From Litomosoides sigmodontis (taxonomy: Eukaryota > Nematoda > Chromadorea > Rhabditida > Onchocercidae), in contig OY718803.1 of NCBI GenBank assembly GCA_963070105.1, positions 11,250,327-11,314,326 on the forward strand: a stretch of DNA of 64,000 nt. Direction: 5' to 3'. Positions 30,298-46,720 of the stretch are shown here, piece by piece. The position numbers and the translations under genes were made by a program. The notes beneath the pieces were generated by a model. The model searched no databases, had not been told where the DNA came from, and was given only the letters and a program-made list of their open reading frames with translations. Numbering within the stretch: position 1 is the first letter of the stretch; every line of letters starts with the position of its first letter.

Positions 30298-31844
30298 CGT
30301 CGTTTTCTATATCTCAAGACAGGATGCTTACGCATAGCATGTAGTAATTGGAGTTGCAGTAAAATGAATATCAAAAATCGGACAGATGGCATTTAGATTA
30401 TGCAAACGAAATTAACTGGCACGTTTTTTGGTGAATTGTGTGAAGCAGTCACTCACAGCTTATGTATTTGAGACTGGACATTCGTTCGTCAGTATTTCTT
30501 ATTTCAGACTTTCTTATTTCTTATTTGTCTTTCTTATTTGAAAAGTAGTATTCAAAATCGGACTTAAGAACTGTCATTTCAATTCCCAAACAGATTTTTA
30601 TAGAAATTATGCGCGATTAATTGCTCACTGATTACTTGTTGCAATGTTTTCATCATTAACATGTATTAACTCGAGTATGTCTTGTATAGATTAATAAAAT
30701 AACAAAAATTGTATCACATAAGAGATTGTTCTGCAGTAGACTCATAAACTAGATAAATACGTTACGGAAAGAAGTAAGGACTACACAATATTAAACTCTT
30801 CTTAACGATCATGACTGAACGATAGTTTCCTTGATTTATCCATGCTGGTGTGTATTTTCTGCTATGAGCTAACGTATTATTATCTACTTGTGAAAGCTGG
30901 TTGTGAGAAGTTGCATATTAACCCTAGCAGTAAAGAAAGAGATATAGGATTTCTTTACTGCTACAGTTAATATGTATCACTTTCATTCTGTCATGATTTT
31001 TTGACTTATTTTCTACCATTTTCACACAAAATAGAAGTACTGCATTGTGATCATAGAAAAAGGCCGGAGTAAAACCATAAGTTTGATCATAATCGTCAAT
31101 GTTTTGAAGTGGAAAGGGCGCATGCCGTGATGTATCATTTGTACCTTTAATGCCTTTTCCTGCTGGCTATTTTTTTGCTTTTTTTGCAAAACTACACATT
31201 CAGTGCTTGGCATACTCTTTGAATATTCTTGTAACACACCACAAGTATATACTAATATCTATGGGGAGCACATTTCCAAACTTACAATGTCATTTTGTAC
31301 GTGGTAGCTCCTAATTGCTGCTATGGGAACTCAATTTCGAAAATCTGTATATCCAAAAACACAAAAAGAGAACTAGTAATAACTGATACGTCGTATTCAT
31401 CATGAATTCATCGGACTGATGTTTTCCGGAATGATTTTGTATCACTGCTAAGAATAAAGTTACGTTGTTTTGCAGGAGAAAATCATTGGTCCTATATACT
31501 GCAAATAGTCATTCAATGTGTCTAGTCTTTTATACTTCCGAATCAAATTCGCTATCTTTCAGGATATACTATCGTATAGTTTTTTACATCAGCAGTGTGA
31601 CATATGAAACAATATGAACATAAGTAATATGAGAGATTTGTTGCACACAATTTTTGTAGGACACAAATATAGAAATATCGTATCCTATCAGATACCAATT
31701 TTTAGCAATATAAAAATAAGGATAAAAAACGTTAAGCAGAATTTGAATCATTTAAGGTATGGCATTCCTTACTTCAACCTGTAAAATGAATGATAAAGAA
31801 TAAAGGGAAACATTCATTACAACATACTATGTACATATACATAT
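30298..31844. other. Convergent 3' region
   Basis: About 1.5 kb between mrpl-24 and the unrecognised minus-strand gene. It holds the mrpl-24 3' UTR and a candidate AATAAA at 30693; nothing else recognised. Confidence 0.5.
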
Positions 31845-34476
31845 TCAATCATCACGTTCATAATCAAATCCCATAAATTCGTAGACGTTATCATTATTGT
31901 AAATGTTTATCGATCGATTTTGAACATAAAGAAAATGCCGTAGGTCAGGTTCAACTATTCGATCGTCGCAAACAATCTTTTCCAAACGATTTATCTTTTC
32001 AGATGTCCCTGAATTAGGATATGGAAAGGAAGAGGGAAAGAAAGGTATGATAAGTTGATAATTTAGAAAATGTTGAAGTGAGTTGAAATTCAATTAACCT
32101 TCAGCAAGTGAAATGCGTAACTTGCGAATGTGTAAAATTGCGACTCGTTTAAAATTTCTTTCAGTTAAGCGACATAAGCAATCATACCGGCCATGAAGAA
32201 CATATATGGTGGACAGTAATGCGGCTTGTCATCACGTATTACCTTCCTCATCCTGGCATTTGGTAAATTAAACGTTTCCAAGTGTTCCCAAACTTTTTCC
32301 ATTGCTCCTTCACTTTCTTCGTTTGACATGAAGAAAAGAATCGATAATAAATTCATTCCCATTTCCCTGAATTTTTTTATCCTTTTACTTCCACCCACTC
32401 TTTTCATTTTCTCATATTTTAAAATTTTCAAGTCTTAATTATTAAACAACATATAGCAGTTTAAGCTAAATCATTCCTAACATAAGAGCAAACTATCATG
32501 GAAACTATAAATGGCTTCAACGATGTTAGTGGTACAGGAATTCCCACTCATACTATTACTATCAATTAATAACTTGATAGATTGTCTAATCCTCCCAACA
32601 TTGATGTTTCATTTCTAATGTAGTATTCACTTAAGCAAGTCAAGAAATCTCCAAATACCCACAATTCACTAACTTATATAATCGAAATAACTCATCCAGA
32701 CAATCGATGACCTCAGTGTTTACTTGTGATAAGGTTGGCATCATCACACTCCAATCCCAAAAAATATTTTTCATAGCTGGAAAAACATTCTTCAAGTGTC
32801 TCAAAAATCTTATTCCACTTCTCTCAATGCCAGGATGTAGGCCTTGCGCAACAATAAATTCAACTGCCGAATTCAACACTTTGGTATGCTCGAACGTTTC
32901 TATCTGCAAAAAAGAGGAAATTTTTAGTCTGACTGAAACGAACACTGCCGGAAAGTTACTTGTCTTTGACGATCGTTAATTTCCGCTCTGTCCCCACAAC
33001 ACAATTATTTAATAATTTTAAGAAAAAAAATGCCTGTGTATGTTCACAAATAAGGGAAATAACCATTTTGTACAACAAGCCAGCCATGCTTTTGAGTTTC
33101 AGTCAACATTTTTGACAATAATAGTTTCTAAAAAGGATATTTTTTACAAAAATTTCTTTCTATCTTAGGAGGAAGACGGCCAGATAAACATACATATACA
33201 GAGGTTCACAAGTAAAACTAACATTTACACCAGGATATCTGTGAAATCGAACTAATCCTATATTCAGGTTTTTAATAACCAATTCAATTTCCTTCTTTGG
33301 ACAACTTCCATTTAGATCAATTAAGCGAATCTAAAATATAAAATTTTCTTTTCAATTTACCATAATTTAAATAGTTTCATATTTTATTCACATTTTTTCG
33401 TTTTCTCTTTTGACTTCATTACAATGATGGAAGTATACACGATATGCTGTCCACTGATTGCAACCTTACCAAAGTCATACGATTTCTTGGATAAATCAAG
33501 CGATTAAATTATCAACGATTTCATAGTACCGCACTTTTGATATAATCGTCCTACTTCGGTAACTTGCCATGTTGTAGCAATGGCTGAGTCGTGCAAGAGC
33601 ATGACGAGAGGGTATTTTTAAAAAACTTCAATAGGTCGCAAGAAAATGGAGGCGAATTAAAAGTTTTACCCACTGGATGAAATATTAGGATCAATTAGTT
33701 ACGGGACGAGCTCGCCACGTTGTGTTGTCAGATTCCTTTGAGTCACCGGTCCAGTGGATTGATTATCTACTTTGTTTGGGAAAAGAAAGGAACCTCTGCA
33801 TTTGATAGCGCCGGGAATAAGCGTTCAAAATCTTCATCGCTAATACCTGTCTGCTGACTTCTAAAGGAAAACGCTGTCAGCAAAGATGCATGCGACAGCA
33901 AAAATGCGATGTCTGAAATTTCCGCATCCGATTCGCTCACAAGAAGGAAGCGCAAGTTAGAAAGAAATTCTCGAACCTGAAATGTGAACGCTCAAAACAA
34001 AATTACAATGCAATTAAAAAAAACATGAAATTTTGACTTGCATCAATTATGAGATACTACTTATGGAAGGAAATTGTTGTATTTCACCAGAAATTTTCAT
34101 CTAACAGAACATTTTATAAATCTTCAGAATGCCTTAACACACACAAACTTGCGCTAATGAAAGCGAAAAAAAGTTTTATAAATTGTAATTTCTAATTTAC
34201 CGTTTCTATGCTAGTCTCTTTCAAAGCAGAAACCAATTGACTCAAGGGATTCTCACGGAATAGAACTTCAAGTATCACTGGGCCTAACGTGCCTAGGGCA
34301 TCCTTACGTCTCACCACCACCAGGTGACCCGCTGAAACGATACGTCGGTTTGCATCCTCACCCATTCTTTTCGCGTGCTTCACTCTCCACAGCAGTGCTC
34401 TCTCCCTCACCATCACGATTCTTTTCTCCTTTGCCCACACCGTGAAGTAGTCACCTCCGACCGGTGCGCTGGCCAT
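31845..34476 (-). CDS. Unrecognised six-exon protein, 379 residues
   Basis: Exons 34201-34476, 33794-33976, 33223-33330, 32674-32903, 32188-32366 and 31845-32008 join with matching phases into one 379-codon frame. The ATG lies two bases after a TTTGTTTAG acceptor, as expected for a trans-spliced start. The N-terminal 75 residues are Arg/Lys/Val-rich (KEKRIVMVRERALLWRVKH); the middle has leucine-rich alternating helices and strands (FERLFPALSNAEIRLIDLNG, KEIELVIKNLNIGLVRFHRYP); the C-terminus contains IRDDKPHYCPPYMFFMAG and an acidic end, FMGFDYERDD. No signal peptide or clear membrane helix is seen. The leucine-rich pattern recalls nematode F-box-associated or LRR-like proteins, but no signature is present, so I assign no function. 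The first exon is visibly richer in G and C than its neighbours. The donor at the second exon (GAG|GTTCCT) is the weakest junction. Confidence 0.7.
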
Positions 34477-34680
34477 CGCTAAACAAACTTCCACTCAATG
34501 TCTTTGGTACAAAAATTTTGAAAACGAAAAATCTGAAATGCTCCGAAAATAATAAAGCAGTCAAAGAAGCTTTTATTCTTTTACTCTGGACTTCTACTAT
34601 CCTTGCTTTTGCTAAAATTAAAATTTCTCATTTTGGCCATTACGTGATTTCAGTGCGAAATAAATCTCTTCACTTTTCAC

Positions 34681-35315
34681 TGAGACAACGAAGTTTCTGT
34701 CACAAGCGTGCTTCTTTGTTTAATCTAAAAAAGAGTAATCCATGAAAAGAAATTACTTCTTATAAATAAACCTGCAAGTGATGAAGAATCCCTAGCAACA
34801 GTTCAGCTAGGTCCAACCGTTTCTTAATTTCGTTATCTTCCGTAACTTCACCAAACAGCAAGCCTCCACTATTGTCAATACCAAAAAGGAACAATAAACC
34901 ATAGAGCCGAAAATAGTCTTAATCTTACTTCCATTTACCGCTTAAGTTGACCTTTGACATACTGCTTTCCTCACTGGATATTGTCCCCTCATACTTTGCA
35001 GAAATTGAACTGTTAAGGAAAGCAAGAAGTGCTGGGGAGTTTCTTCCAAACAGACGAAACGATGCATAACACTTCCACGACTGAAACACTCTTCTCGGAA
35101 AGTTCTGGCCAGTTCTGAAGCGTAGCCGTCCAGGTCAACAATCACATTAAGTTCTGGAAAAAGCAGAAACTCTTCCAGTTAAACACTCCGTTCGTTTCCA
35201 ATCAAAGAGCAAGTGAAGTGTTTGAATTCCAGAATAAAACGCCTACTCTTCCTAATTTGCATTCTCTTTACGCCTTTTACAGATAGCCGCCATTTCATAT
35301 TTACGAACATCAAAC
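34681..35315 (-). CDS. Exons of an unrecognised gene, or 5' exons of the 379-residue protein's gene
   Basis: Two exons join in phase: 34952-35153 (LNVIVDLDGYASELARTFRE through FLQSMRGQYPVRKAVCQ) and 34772-34868 (SGGLLFGEVTEDNEIKKRLD through LLLGILHHLQ). Upstream, an open stretch after a TTTTACAG acceptor at about 35316 (FDVRKYEMAAICKR) ends at a GTAAAG donor in the phase needed to join the first. Downstream, 34681-34724 (IKQRSTLVTETSLS) is in phase and would allow splicing into the exon at 34201-34468 through an internal acceptor; alternatively the second exon simply reads through its donor to HHLQVYL and a stop at 34762-34764. The content is helical and leucine-rich. I recognise no family, and whether this is its own gene is undecided. 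Confidence 0.45.
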
Positions 35316-36925
35316 TGTAAAATAGATCATTGGAAAGTGAAAAACGAAATCATAAGCAAATTAAATAACAGCCTCTGACTTTGCTTTTTGCTTATGAATT
35401 GGGTGAAAATTAATTAGCATTCGGATTACGTCATATTATTTATCACCCATTCCGGTTTTCTTCACACCTTCGATCTTTCACTAGACGTCTCGTAATCGAT
35501 AATTGATTTGAACGGTTTTGTACTTTCAGTGATGCAGAATTGAACTTTAAGGAAAATGTCGTATCAAATATAAATTCATTTGAACCATTTCAAACTCATC
35601 CTGACAACTGGCCATTTTCAGCTAAAAATTTCAGTCATATGTGACTACTATCCATTGACCTATGCAACGGCTTATCAGCTTCTCCTTAAGCTTGATAACG
35701 GGGACGGATCTCAGTTTGCACGTCACGAAACTTCATGCATTCTCCCAGTAATATTTGTTTGCTTGAGAAATGATTTTTCATTTAAAAACTATTCAATCGT
35801 AAAACGAGATTGTAGCCGAAGATATTGCTGTGCTGAAACTTTTTCGACACCTACAATTACGTTATGCAAATCAAGCTGCCTTAGTGGAATGTTTCATTCA
35901 GTAAAATTCGTTTCTTGAACTTTCCACAATGCTACTGTCCACAGTAACAATCGTAAAATCGTTATACTGCTTTAATGGACTGTTACTTGATTTTCAGAAT
36001 AAATCCACTTTAACTAGACTATAATTTTTTTATCTGTCTCTAAGTCTGGATAATGGGACAGTACTTAACTGAATATGAATTCTGAAGTCTCGACCCCAAG
36101 TAAATCCTTCCAATGATCTTACCACATAAGAAGGGTTTTTTGGTAGCAAGAAGTTTCATTAGCTTTTCGATCGGTCTTTTTCAGACGGATCATTTAAACC
36201 AATCACTAATTAATTCAAATTTTTAGATTCTATCCTAAAAAGTTTTTAGGTTGAATTAGAGATGATGTTCATCTAAGTGCCACAGACCACTGGACATGGA
36301 GGGTTTGTGCAACTCTTCAGGGTATTTCGTTCTAAACCACAGTTCATTCGAATAATCAACTGCCGTCATTCATTTCCGGCGATAGGAGTAATCCTAATCA
36401 GTTATATGTCTTAATTACTCATCCCTAAATCGGCTCTTTACTCCCGAGGCAAACTCCAATTAGCCGTCGTCCATCGCACCTCATTGCTCAGTCATAAGCA
36501 TTGCCCACAAAGAGAAAATCACCGTGTTCCGCAACAGGCACAATGTTTTGTGGATTTGGACAAAATTGGGAATAAAGTGAACAGAATACTGTTACAGGCA
36601 GTATGTAGTGGTAGCTCTGGTTATCGTTATGTGCCCTTTTATCTTATATTAATTACTATAACTGATACTAGTACGTTAATTTTTTGAGTATCATGTGAGA
36701 AATGTAAGAGCAATTCAATTCGTTCACGTGTAATTTAATTCATGTGTAAGGCGACATTTGGTATGTCCCATATAACGTGACAAGTTATGCGTAAGTTGAC
36801 AAGTATGCCGTGAGGAAATTTTGTGGAGTTATTTTGCTACTAATTTCTGGCAACTAATGGATTTTTGCTTTGTTCTGTAATGGCGATGTATTGCCATTTT
36901 GATTTTGCATTTTAGATTAAACAAG
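35316..36925. other. Intergenic region upstream of Rpt5
   Basis: About 1.6 kb. Open stretches exist on both strands (a 112-codon one at 35580-35918 plus, and a minus-strand one near 35795-35885), but none has convincing splice sites on both sides. An acceptor-like TTTTAG ending at 36915 lies 10 bases before the Rpt5 ATG. Confidence 0.45.
36909..36916 (+). promoter_or_regulatory. Likely spliced-leader trans-splice acceptor of rpt-5
   Basis: GCATTTTAG ends at 36915, 10 bases upstream of the rpt-5 ATG, with no coding exon in front. This is the expected position for nematode spliced-leader addition. It could instead be the 3' end of a 5'-UTR intron. Confidence 0.5.
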
Positions 36926-40483
<3,558 letters not shown>

Positions 40484-41165
40484 TTTCCTTACAGTATTTC
40501 CATTTGCACTGTTGTATTTTATTACCCCATCACTAGGATTAGATTTTTTACTGAAGAATTGCAGTCATATGAAAAATTTTGTGAAGACAAACATGAAATG
40601 CTGTACTAAAATTGTGTAAGGTAAACTGACTATATGTTATGCGCTGAAGAGAGTAATTAAATTAACCGTTCGTTTGTTTATTCAAATATGGTAAGAAATA
40701 AAGTGTTTTTGGAAATATTTCCAACCATTTTCATCTTTTTTACTTTTTCTGTTCGACTCAGTGCTCTAATCCTTTGTATATGACTTTTCTATTATCAGTT
40801 AAAGAAACTGGTAATTACAGTTTGTTATTTACGTATTCGACATTTCGTTCTCCACTTGCTGCTTTTTCGCGCAAGGTTGTGGTTGCGGAAGATTTTTGTT
40901 TTTTGTTAAATTATTGAATGGTAATTGGAAAAGTTTCTTCATGAACTAGAAAACGGGCTACAAATTTGTAAGGGAAACGGTGATCTCTATTAATGTGTCT
41001 GTTGGAGGATAGAAACTAGATTGTGTCCGAATGAAGTTTTGAATAATGGGAATGTGATCATTATACTAGAAATGGTGTGATTTCTTCAAGTGGGCCATTG
41101 TTTTTTTACATTATTGCAGTGCGGTTCTCATTCCATTGCTGTTTGTATGCTATTACAAAGTTTTT
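40484..41165. other. Intergenic region between rpt-5 and the mitochondrial carrier gene
   Basis: About 680 bases with the rpt-5 polyadenylation signal candidate (40697) and an acceptor-like TTATTGCAG ending at about 41119, 46 bases before the carrier ATG. Same-strand spacing is compatible with a loose nematode operon, but this is not shown by the sequence alone. Confidence 0.45.
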
Positions 41166-41945
41166 ATGAATCCAGCTGCTCAGTCGGACTATGGGGTATG
41201 ATATCTTTTCTTTAGAAACAACACTTAGAAGTAACAGTTGTTATCTTGGAAATTAACTTGATAATTGGTATTTCTCGATATCCGAGTGTTGTTGGTTTTT
41301 TGGGTAGAATTGTGATATGTCAAGCTCAGTTACATCTAGACCAACCGGAATACAAACGATGGTTTTCACTCCTAGAAATTGTTTGATTTGTCCGGATTAT
41401 TCCACGTTGCTTTAGGTTCTCCAGCTGGCGAGTGTAGGCTGTTAAATTATATACCATTTTTGAATGGTACTCCATATTTCATAAATTTCCAGTCTTCCTT
41501 TACCGTTAGTAAAAAATGAATAAAAATTCATGAGTAAAATCTTCTTTAATAAATCACGTTAGCATGGAGTTAAATATTACCGATGTGGAGGAATTTTTGT
41601 TTTTTATTCAGTAAAATGTTAGTTAATATTTATATTGTTGAAAATATCTTCATTTTTTCCAAATTTTTCAGCTGCAAGTAATCGAATGGAGGCATTTAGA
41701 TAAGTATAGTTTATCAACATATATCTTCACGTCATCATGCAGCATACGATTCTTGACATATCCATTTAATTTTGTCAAATCGCGTTTACAACTTCAAAAA
41801 CAAAATACAGTTTACAAAGGAGTGCGACATGCGTTGGTAGACATTATTCGAAGTGAAGGTTTACGTGGTTTGTATAGGGTACGTTTGTGTTTTAATATTG
41901 TCCTATTTTAATTTGTCAACACTTCTTACTTCATACTTCATGTAG

Positions 41946-42035
<90 letters not shown>

Positions 42036-43996
42036 CTAGGGTACTATACTGCATATTTTGAGACATAGTTTTTTGCATATTTATTCTACTGTTTAGATGT
42101 GCAAGATGTCATTTCAATTTGCATTATCTTAAAATTATTTTCTGATTTAAGGGTTTCTTAATGACAGTTCCTCAAAATCTTGCGCCCTTGATATACTGCA
42201 ATGCATATGAGAAAACGCGTGAATCATTGAAGTTTCATTTGGGTTTATCGTCCGACAAATTAGTTTCTTCCTTAGCTGGTAAGTTCGTTTTCATGGTGGG
42301 GATATAATGGGCATAGTTAATGATGATTTTTGCAAGAAATTATAACTTTCGTTATTGTTTGAAAATTTTTTCAATATTGTTTTATGATCTCCATAGTGTT
42401 TTAGGTAGTATTGACTAGAGTTGGTTTTAGCGAAGTTATTTTACTGAGGCCACTTAGCAGTTAAATGTAAGCTATCAGAATATCAAATTAATTGGTGCTA
42501 AGTGATCTTACAAAACTTAAACTAGTAACTTTAAATCATTAAAGCGACTGTTAAATAAATGCATAAATTACAGTGAGTCGTAGAACTCTGTAGTGTCTTT
42601 ATATACTAAATATGCTTTAAGGTGGTACTGTGTCACTCTTAACTCAAATTATATTTGTTCCAACAGATATTACTTCGCAATATATGATTATTTACAACAA
42701 TCCTTCAGCCTTTATTGGTTAGTTTCCAGATCGGTTCAAAAGACTGAAGAATTCATTTACATAAAATCTTTTTTATTTACGTTAACCGATTTATCCCTAT
42801 ATGAAATAAATCGCTGTATAAAATTTCACAAATGCATCTCTAATTTTTCAGTTATATATAACAGCAGTTTCAGGTAAGTCTCATCATGCTGCCGTCTTAA
42901 ACTATATACAGGAAAATAAGGCCAAATTATCATCGAGGCCTACTTTCCAAGTTCTCGGTGCCTTATATCACGTTGATGGTTATCGTGGTTTTTTCAGGTA
43001 TTATAAGATTATAAAAGATCTCAATGATACATCAATCATTTGCTAGAAAATTAACTGAATAACCCATCATGATATTTTCTTGTTTTAACCCTGGTCCGAA
43101 TGCTTGTTTTGCAGATTCCAGCTAAGAAAATATTCATATGTTATTAGTTTAAACTGGTAGTGCTTTATAAGTTGAGTAAATACTTTTTCTTCAATCTTTG
43201 ATTTTTCTAGAGGTTATGTAGCCTCAACAGCATTGGGGATGTCTGCTGGATCAATATTTTGGATAGTGTATTATACGTGCTTGGAAAGCATTCGATGGTG
43301 TAGGAGAAAATTTCTTCATAGTTTACTTGGTTAGCATATATTATTTGAGTTTTGTATGCTGTATCATTAATGGGAATGTATCGCATATTAAGAATTGGGA
43401 ATAAAATTTTCAGGATATGACAAAGACGGACATCCTTATCTTTTGTTAGATCAGGGAGTAGCTGCAGCAACCTCTTCTATAGTAGCAGCAACATTAACAA
43501 ATCCATTAGAAATACTGCGATTGCGTGCACAAGTTCGTAGATCTTCAAATGTTCAAAATTATTTTAAAGATGTTATTCAGTCCTGTGTTATACTTCTGAA
43601 TTTCGAATTAAACCGCAAATTGTTACGATTTTACACTTCAGATATTGAATTCAAGTCTCATTATTGGCATCAGACATTTCTTTGATAGTAGTCATTTCTC
43701 AGACAAGGTTTTTGAGTTCATTTGCGTGAAACTCTACATTGTGGGGACAGAAATATTAACATTTATGATTTTAGATGTCAAATATTATTTCCCATTGTTT
43801 TTTATAGGTTCAGCGTGCGTCTTACCCAGCTACTATTAAAACGATGTGGTTCGATGAGAAATATAGGATAATAACAAAAGGTCTTTTACCAAGAATGATT
43901 AACAGCTGCATATATACGACGGCGACAATGATCATTTACGAAACATTGAAGAAAGTTTGCGTTCTGCCAGAATATCAGGGCCAAGTGATTTGGTGA
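41166..43996 (+). CDS. Mitochondrial carrier, SLC25A44 type
   Basis: Eight exons (41166-41195, 41672-41878, 42152-42278, 42622-42717, 42874-42997, 43211-43329, 43414-43532, 43808-43996) join in frame to 336 residues. The three carrier repeats show their signature turns as YPFNFVKSRLQ, VPTDITSQYM and NPLEILRLRAQ, each followed by an even helix with a GLYRG, GFFRGY or KGLLPR element. The order and the opening VIEWRHLDK, and the end EYQGQVIW, match SLC25A44, an inner-membrane carrier reported to import branched-chain amino acids into mitochondria. The second signature exon is short (42622-42717) and easily missed. The 10-codon first exon is the least certain; another ATG in a different frame lies just upstream. 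A polyadenylation signal candidate AATAAA is at 44088-44093. Confidence 0.9.
41949..42033. repeat. (AT)n microsatellite
   Basis: An uninterrupted AT dinucleotide run of about 42 units in intron 2 of the SLC25A44-type gene. It is likely to be length-polymorphic and may be mis-sized in an assembly. Confidence 0.97.
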
Positions 43997-44837
43997 TATT
44001 TTTATGTTTTGTTTTTGAAGGGCTGGTATTCACTGTGATTTCAGTAATTCTAGTGTTCAATGAGTAGAAAATTGTGGTTGTTATTTAAATAAAAGCTCAC
44101 CCAAATGTAATTTGTAAATTGTCAAGTATTAAGCAAACTTAGTAAAATTACTCTTTCCCAGCAATATGTCTTTGATCTTTTTAAAGTGTCAAATTCTTAA
44201 TTTTTTTTCTAATTTGTTACAGTCTCTTTCCAAAATAATATCAATTGTATGGAGCGCAAGGTACTTACTCTAGATTGTAAAACTTGATTGAATTTCTTCG
44301 TTGTTTCAGTGCAGTCTGAATAATTCACTTTTTTTTGTTTTAAAATGATGCTGGTTGTGTCGGTGGGATCTAATGGGATAATCTGATATGATGTAGATTT
44401 ATTATGCAAATAACTTATCACGTATCTCAGTAGTAGTGTTTTATGTTTTGATATTGTGGATCATTCAAGCTTTTTTCTGCGGTAATGTTATTTAGTAAGA
44501 TGCTCATAACTTACTCGGATTTAGTCACCTTCGATATTTTAATTGTATTTCAATTCTCATACTACTAACATTCTGCTTTACACTATAATTGTGCAAGTTT
44601 TATTTCTTTATACCATTTGCATTTGCTGTATATATTTATATGCCAACTTTAAATAAATAACAGATGATGATTTGTTTGTTTTTCAAAATATTTATCGAAA
44701 AGTTTTAGCTTTAATATTTTGCTAGTGCATAAAACTTCGTTAAATGATCAATCTGATAAATTTTATTATTAAGTTTTCTAGAAGAATGTGCAATTGATCA
44801 GTAGCTGCACCTTCGGAAAGTTTTTGTGGTCTTCGAG
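43997..44837. other. Intergenic region between the carrier gene and mrpl-13
   Basis: About 840 bases. It has the carrier's candidate AATAAA (44088) and an acceptor-like TTTTCTAG ending at about 44781, 56 bases before the mrpl-13 start. Nothing else recognised. Confidence 0.45.
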
Positions 44838-46397
44838 ATGGTTATCGGTCGAATGCGCCGAGTGCAACAGTGGTTATTATTTGCTCGTCAGTGGCACCTA
44901 GTAGACGCTACCGGCCAGGTTTTCTTTTTCTTCATAAAGTTTGGCTTCCTTTCTTGTTAATAAAGCAGCGCGATGTTATATAACATCGACACGAACATTT
45001 GCTAATTGGTTTGTCTACTTTATCGCTCATACATATTTTAAACGGCTTTAATATTCAGATTATTCGTTTACTTTTTTTTAAACCCACTGTTTCTTTATTT
45101 ATTTGTTCATACACTTACTTAGTTGCTACAGTCCCAGCAATGCCTTCTCAAATTGATTCTTGACTTTTATATGTTGCTGGAATGTCTTAGTGTTGATTTT
45201 CGTAGTCATTTCAGGATGTCTGGGTACTCGGTAAAAAGGTTGCAGATTACTTAGCAGGTAAACACAAACCCATTTATCATCCATTCACTGATTGCGGTGA
45301 TCATGTTGTGGTGATAAACTGTAAAGATGTTGCAATGCATGGTTTCAACTGGAAAAATCAGCGATTTTTCTTTGATAATGTTTGTTTCATTTTCCCTTAG
45401 TAAATGGCACTTGCTCTGTAGTTATGTATATTACTGTTAATTTAGGCACACCTTTTGACAAATCTTTATGGTAAACAGTAAAAGTTGTTAATTTATATTA
45501 TTAGAAATTTAGCCCAAGTTTTGATTGTTATGGTAGGATATAAACGAGATACTTGAAATGCCATACAGTAGCGTGTCGATATTCTTTATACATCGAGGAA
45601 TCCGTTTAAGTTAAATACTTGGAAGGTTTTATTTCTTGCTGTTAAAGTGAGTTGCTTTTGATCATTGTCTTGCAGTGAATTTTGTTGAGTACTTTTAGGA
45701 AATGCCACGATCAAAGGTTGAATATCCGGCTTGGCAAATTCAGGACTTCGATCCGTGCAGAATAATGCATATGACAGTATACAGAAGTCTGGGCCGCAAC
45801 CAACTTCGCAAACGATTAATTGAAAGGCTGCATCTGTTTGCAAATGATCAAATGCCTGTCTTTGTACAGAAAAATATCGGAAATCAGGTTATTATATTTT
45901 CAACATTTGCAATTATATAACACTTATTGGCAGATTTTAAGGTTTCCTACGTTTTGTTTCTTAGCTTTTTTTACGTTTGTTTGTAATTTTATTCTCATTG
46001 AGTGATATTTTACGATGTGTCGATCTATGCCGGCCTTAATAACTCCCTTAGAACAGTTTATAGATAATGATGATCCAAATAGTGAACCGAAGAAAGCTTC
46101 AAGATTATAGATACTAAAGATATCAAGATTGCAACAGCCAAAACTAGTCTTGTTCATTACCAGATAACTCACAATTCGGAATTTCATTCTAGCAACTGTT
46201 ATTTACAGATGGAGCAAGTACAACGTGTCGTGAAACGATCCGACGAATACACAGCGGAAGAACGGGCGAAATTTCCAAGACTATTTAAATTTGGAGACAA
46301 ACATTTCGTCGACTGGGAACGACCAGTGGAAGATCCCGGACAGTGGACCGGAAAAGACAGATCTCCATTTAATCCCTACTATCAGAACAAATCATGA
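44838..46397 (+). CDS. mrpl-13: Mitochondrial large-subunit ribosomal protein L13 (uL13m)
   Basis: Four exons (44838-44918, 45215-45379, 45699-45887, 46209-46397), all multiples of three, give 207 residues. The L13 signatures are QQWLLFARQWHLVDATGQ at the N-terminus, HKPIYHPFTDCGDHVVVINC in the centre, the RSLGRNQLRKRLIERLHLF helix and a C-terminal mitochondrial extension with KRSDEYTAEERAKFPRLFKF. It is a structural protein of the large mitoribosomal subunit. A second in-frame ATG at 44853 could also be the start. The exon 3 start (EMPRSKVEYPAWQ) is inferred from the acceptor at 45697-45698. The gene lies in the same orientation as the two genes before it. Confidence 0.93.
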
Positions 46398-46720
46398 TGC
46401 ATAGAGATCGAGAAATATTCTAGAATGCATTAATTTATGCATTATTATTTATGACTTATTTCAGTTTATTAGGTTTTTCTGGCGCATTTTTCCACATCCT
46501 CAACAAGTGTTATCTTATATATATAATGTCTGATTCAAATGTGATTTAGAAAATAATTGTTGTCGTTGTGGGTTCTAACGAGCATTGCAACAATCCACAG
46601 AATAAGTTTTTTGTTAAAAATTCAATGTTCGAAATAATTTTAATTCAAATTTCGTATGCAATGAACAGGAAATCGATTTGGTTTTCACTAGGTTTTGATT
46701 TCCAACAGTGCATTAAAATT

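Noticed and set aside
35790..35890. Minus-strand open stretch (QLDLHNVIVGVEKVSAQQYL and onwards) that looks protein-like
   Set aside because: No consensus donor in a phase that joins the next candidate exon, and it stops soon after; not enough to call an exon.
35580..35918. 112-codon plus-strand open stretch, the longest unassigned one near Rpt5
   Set aside because: Irregular Cys/Ser-rich composition, no splice context, and no recognisable family; likely chance.
36484..36687. Plus-strand open stretch after a CTCAG upstream of Rpt5
   Set aside because: Two frames are equally open, neither joins Rpt5 exon 1, and the content is not protein-like.
42874..43000. Splicing 42278 directly to 42874 in the carrier gene (phase allows it)
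   Set aside because: It would skip the second carrier signature; the exon 42622-42717 restores VPTDITSQYM and is also in phase.
43533..43685. Extension of the carrier exon past 43532 (VRRSSNVQNYFKDV...)
   Set aside because: The donor at 43533 joined to 43808 reproduces the expected LRAQVQ spacing of the family; the extension runs to a stop.
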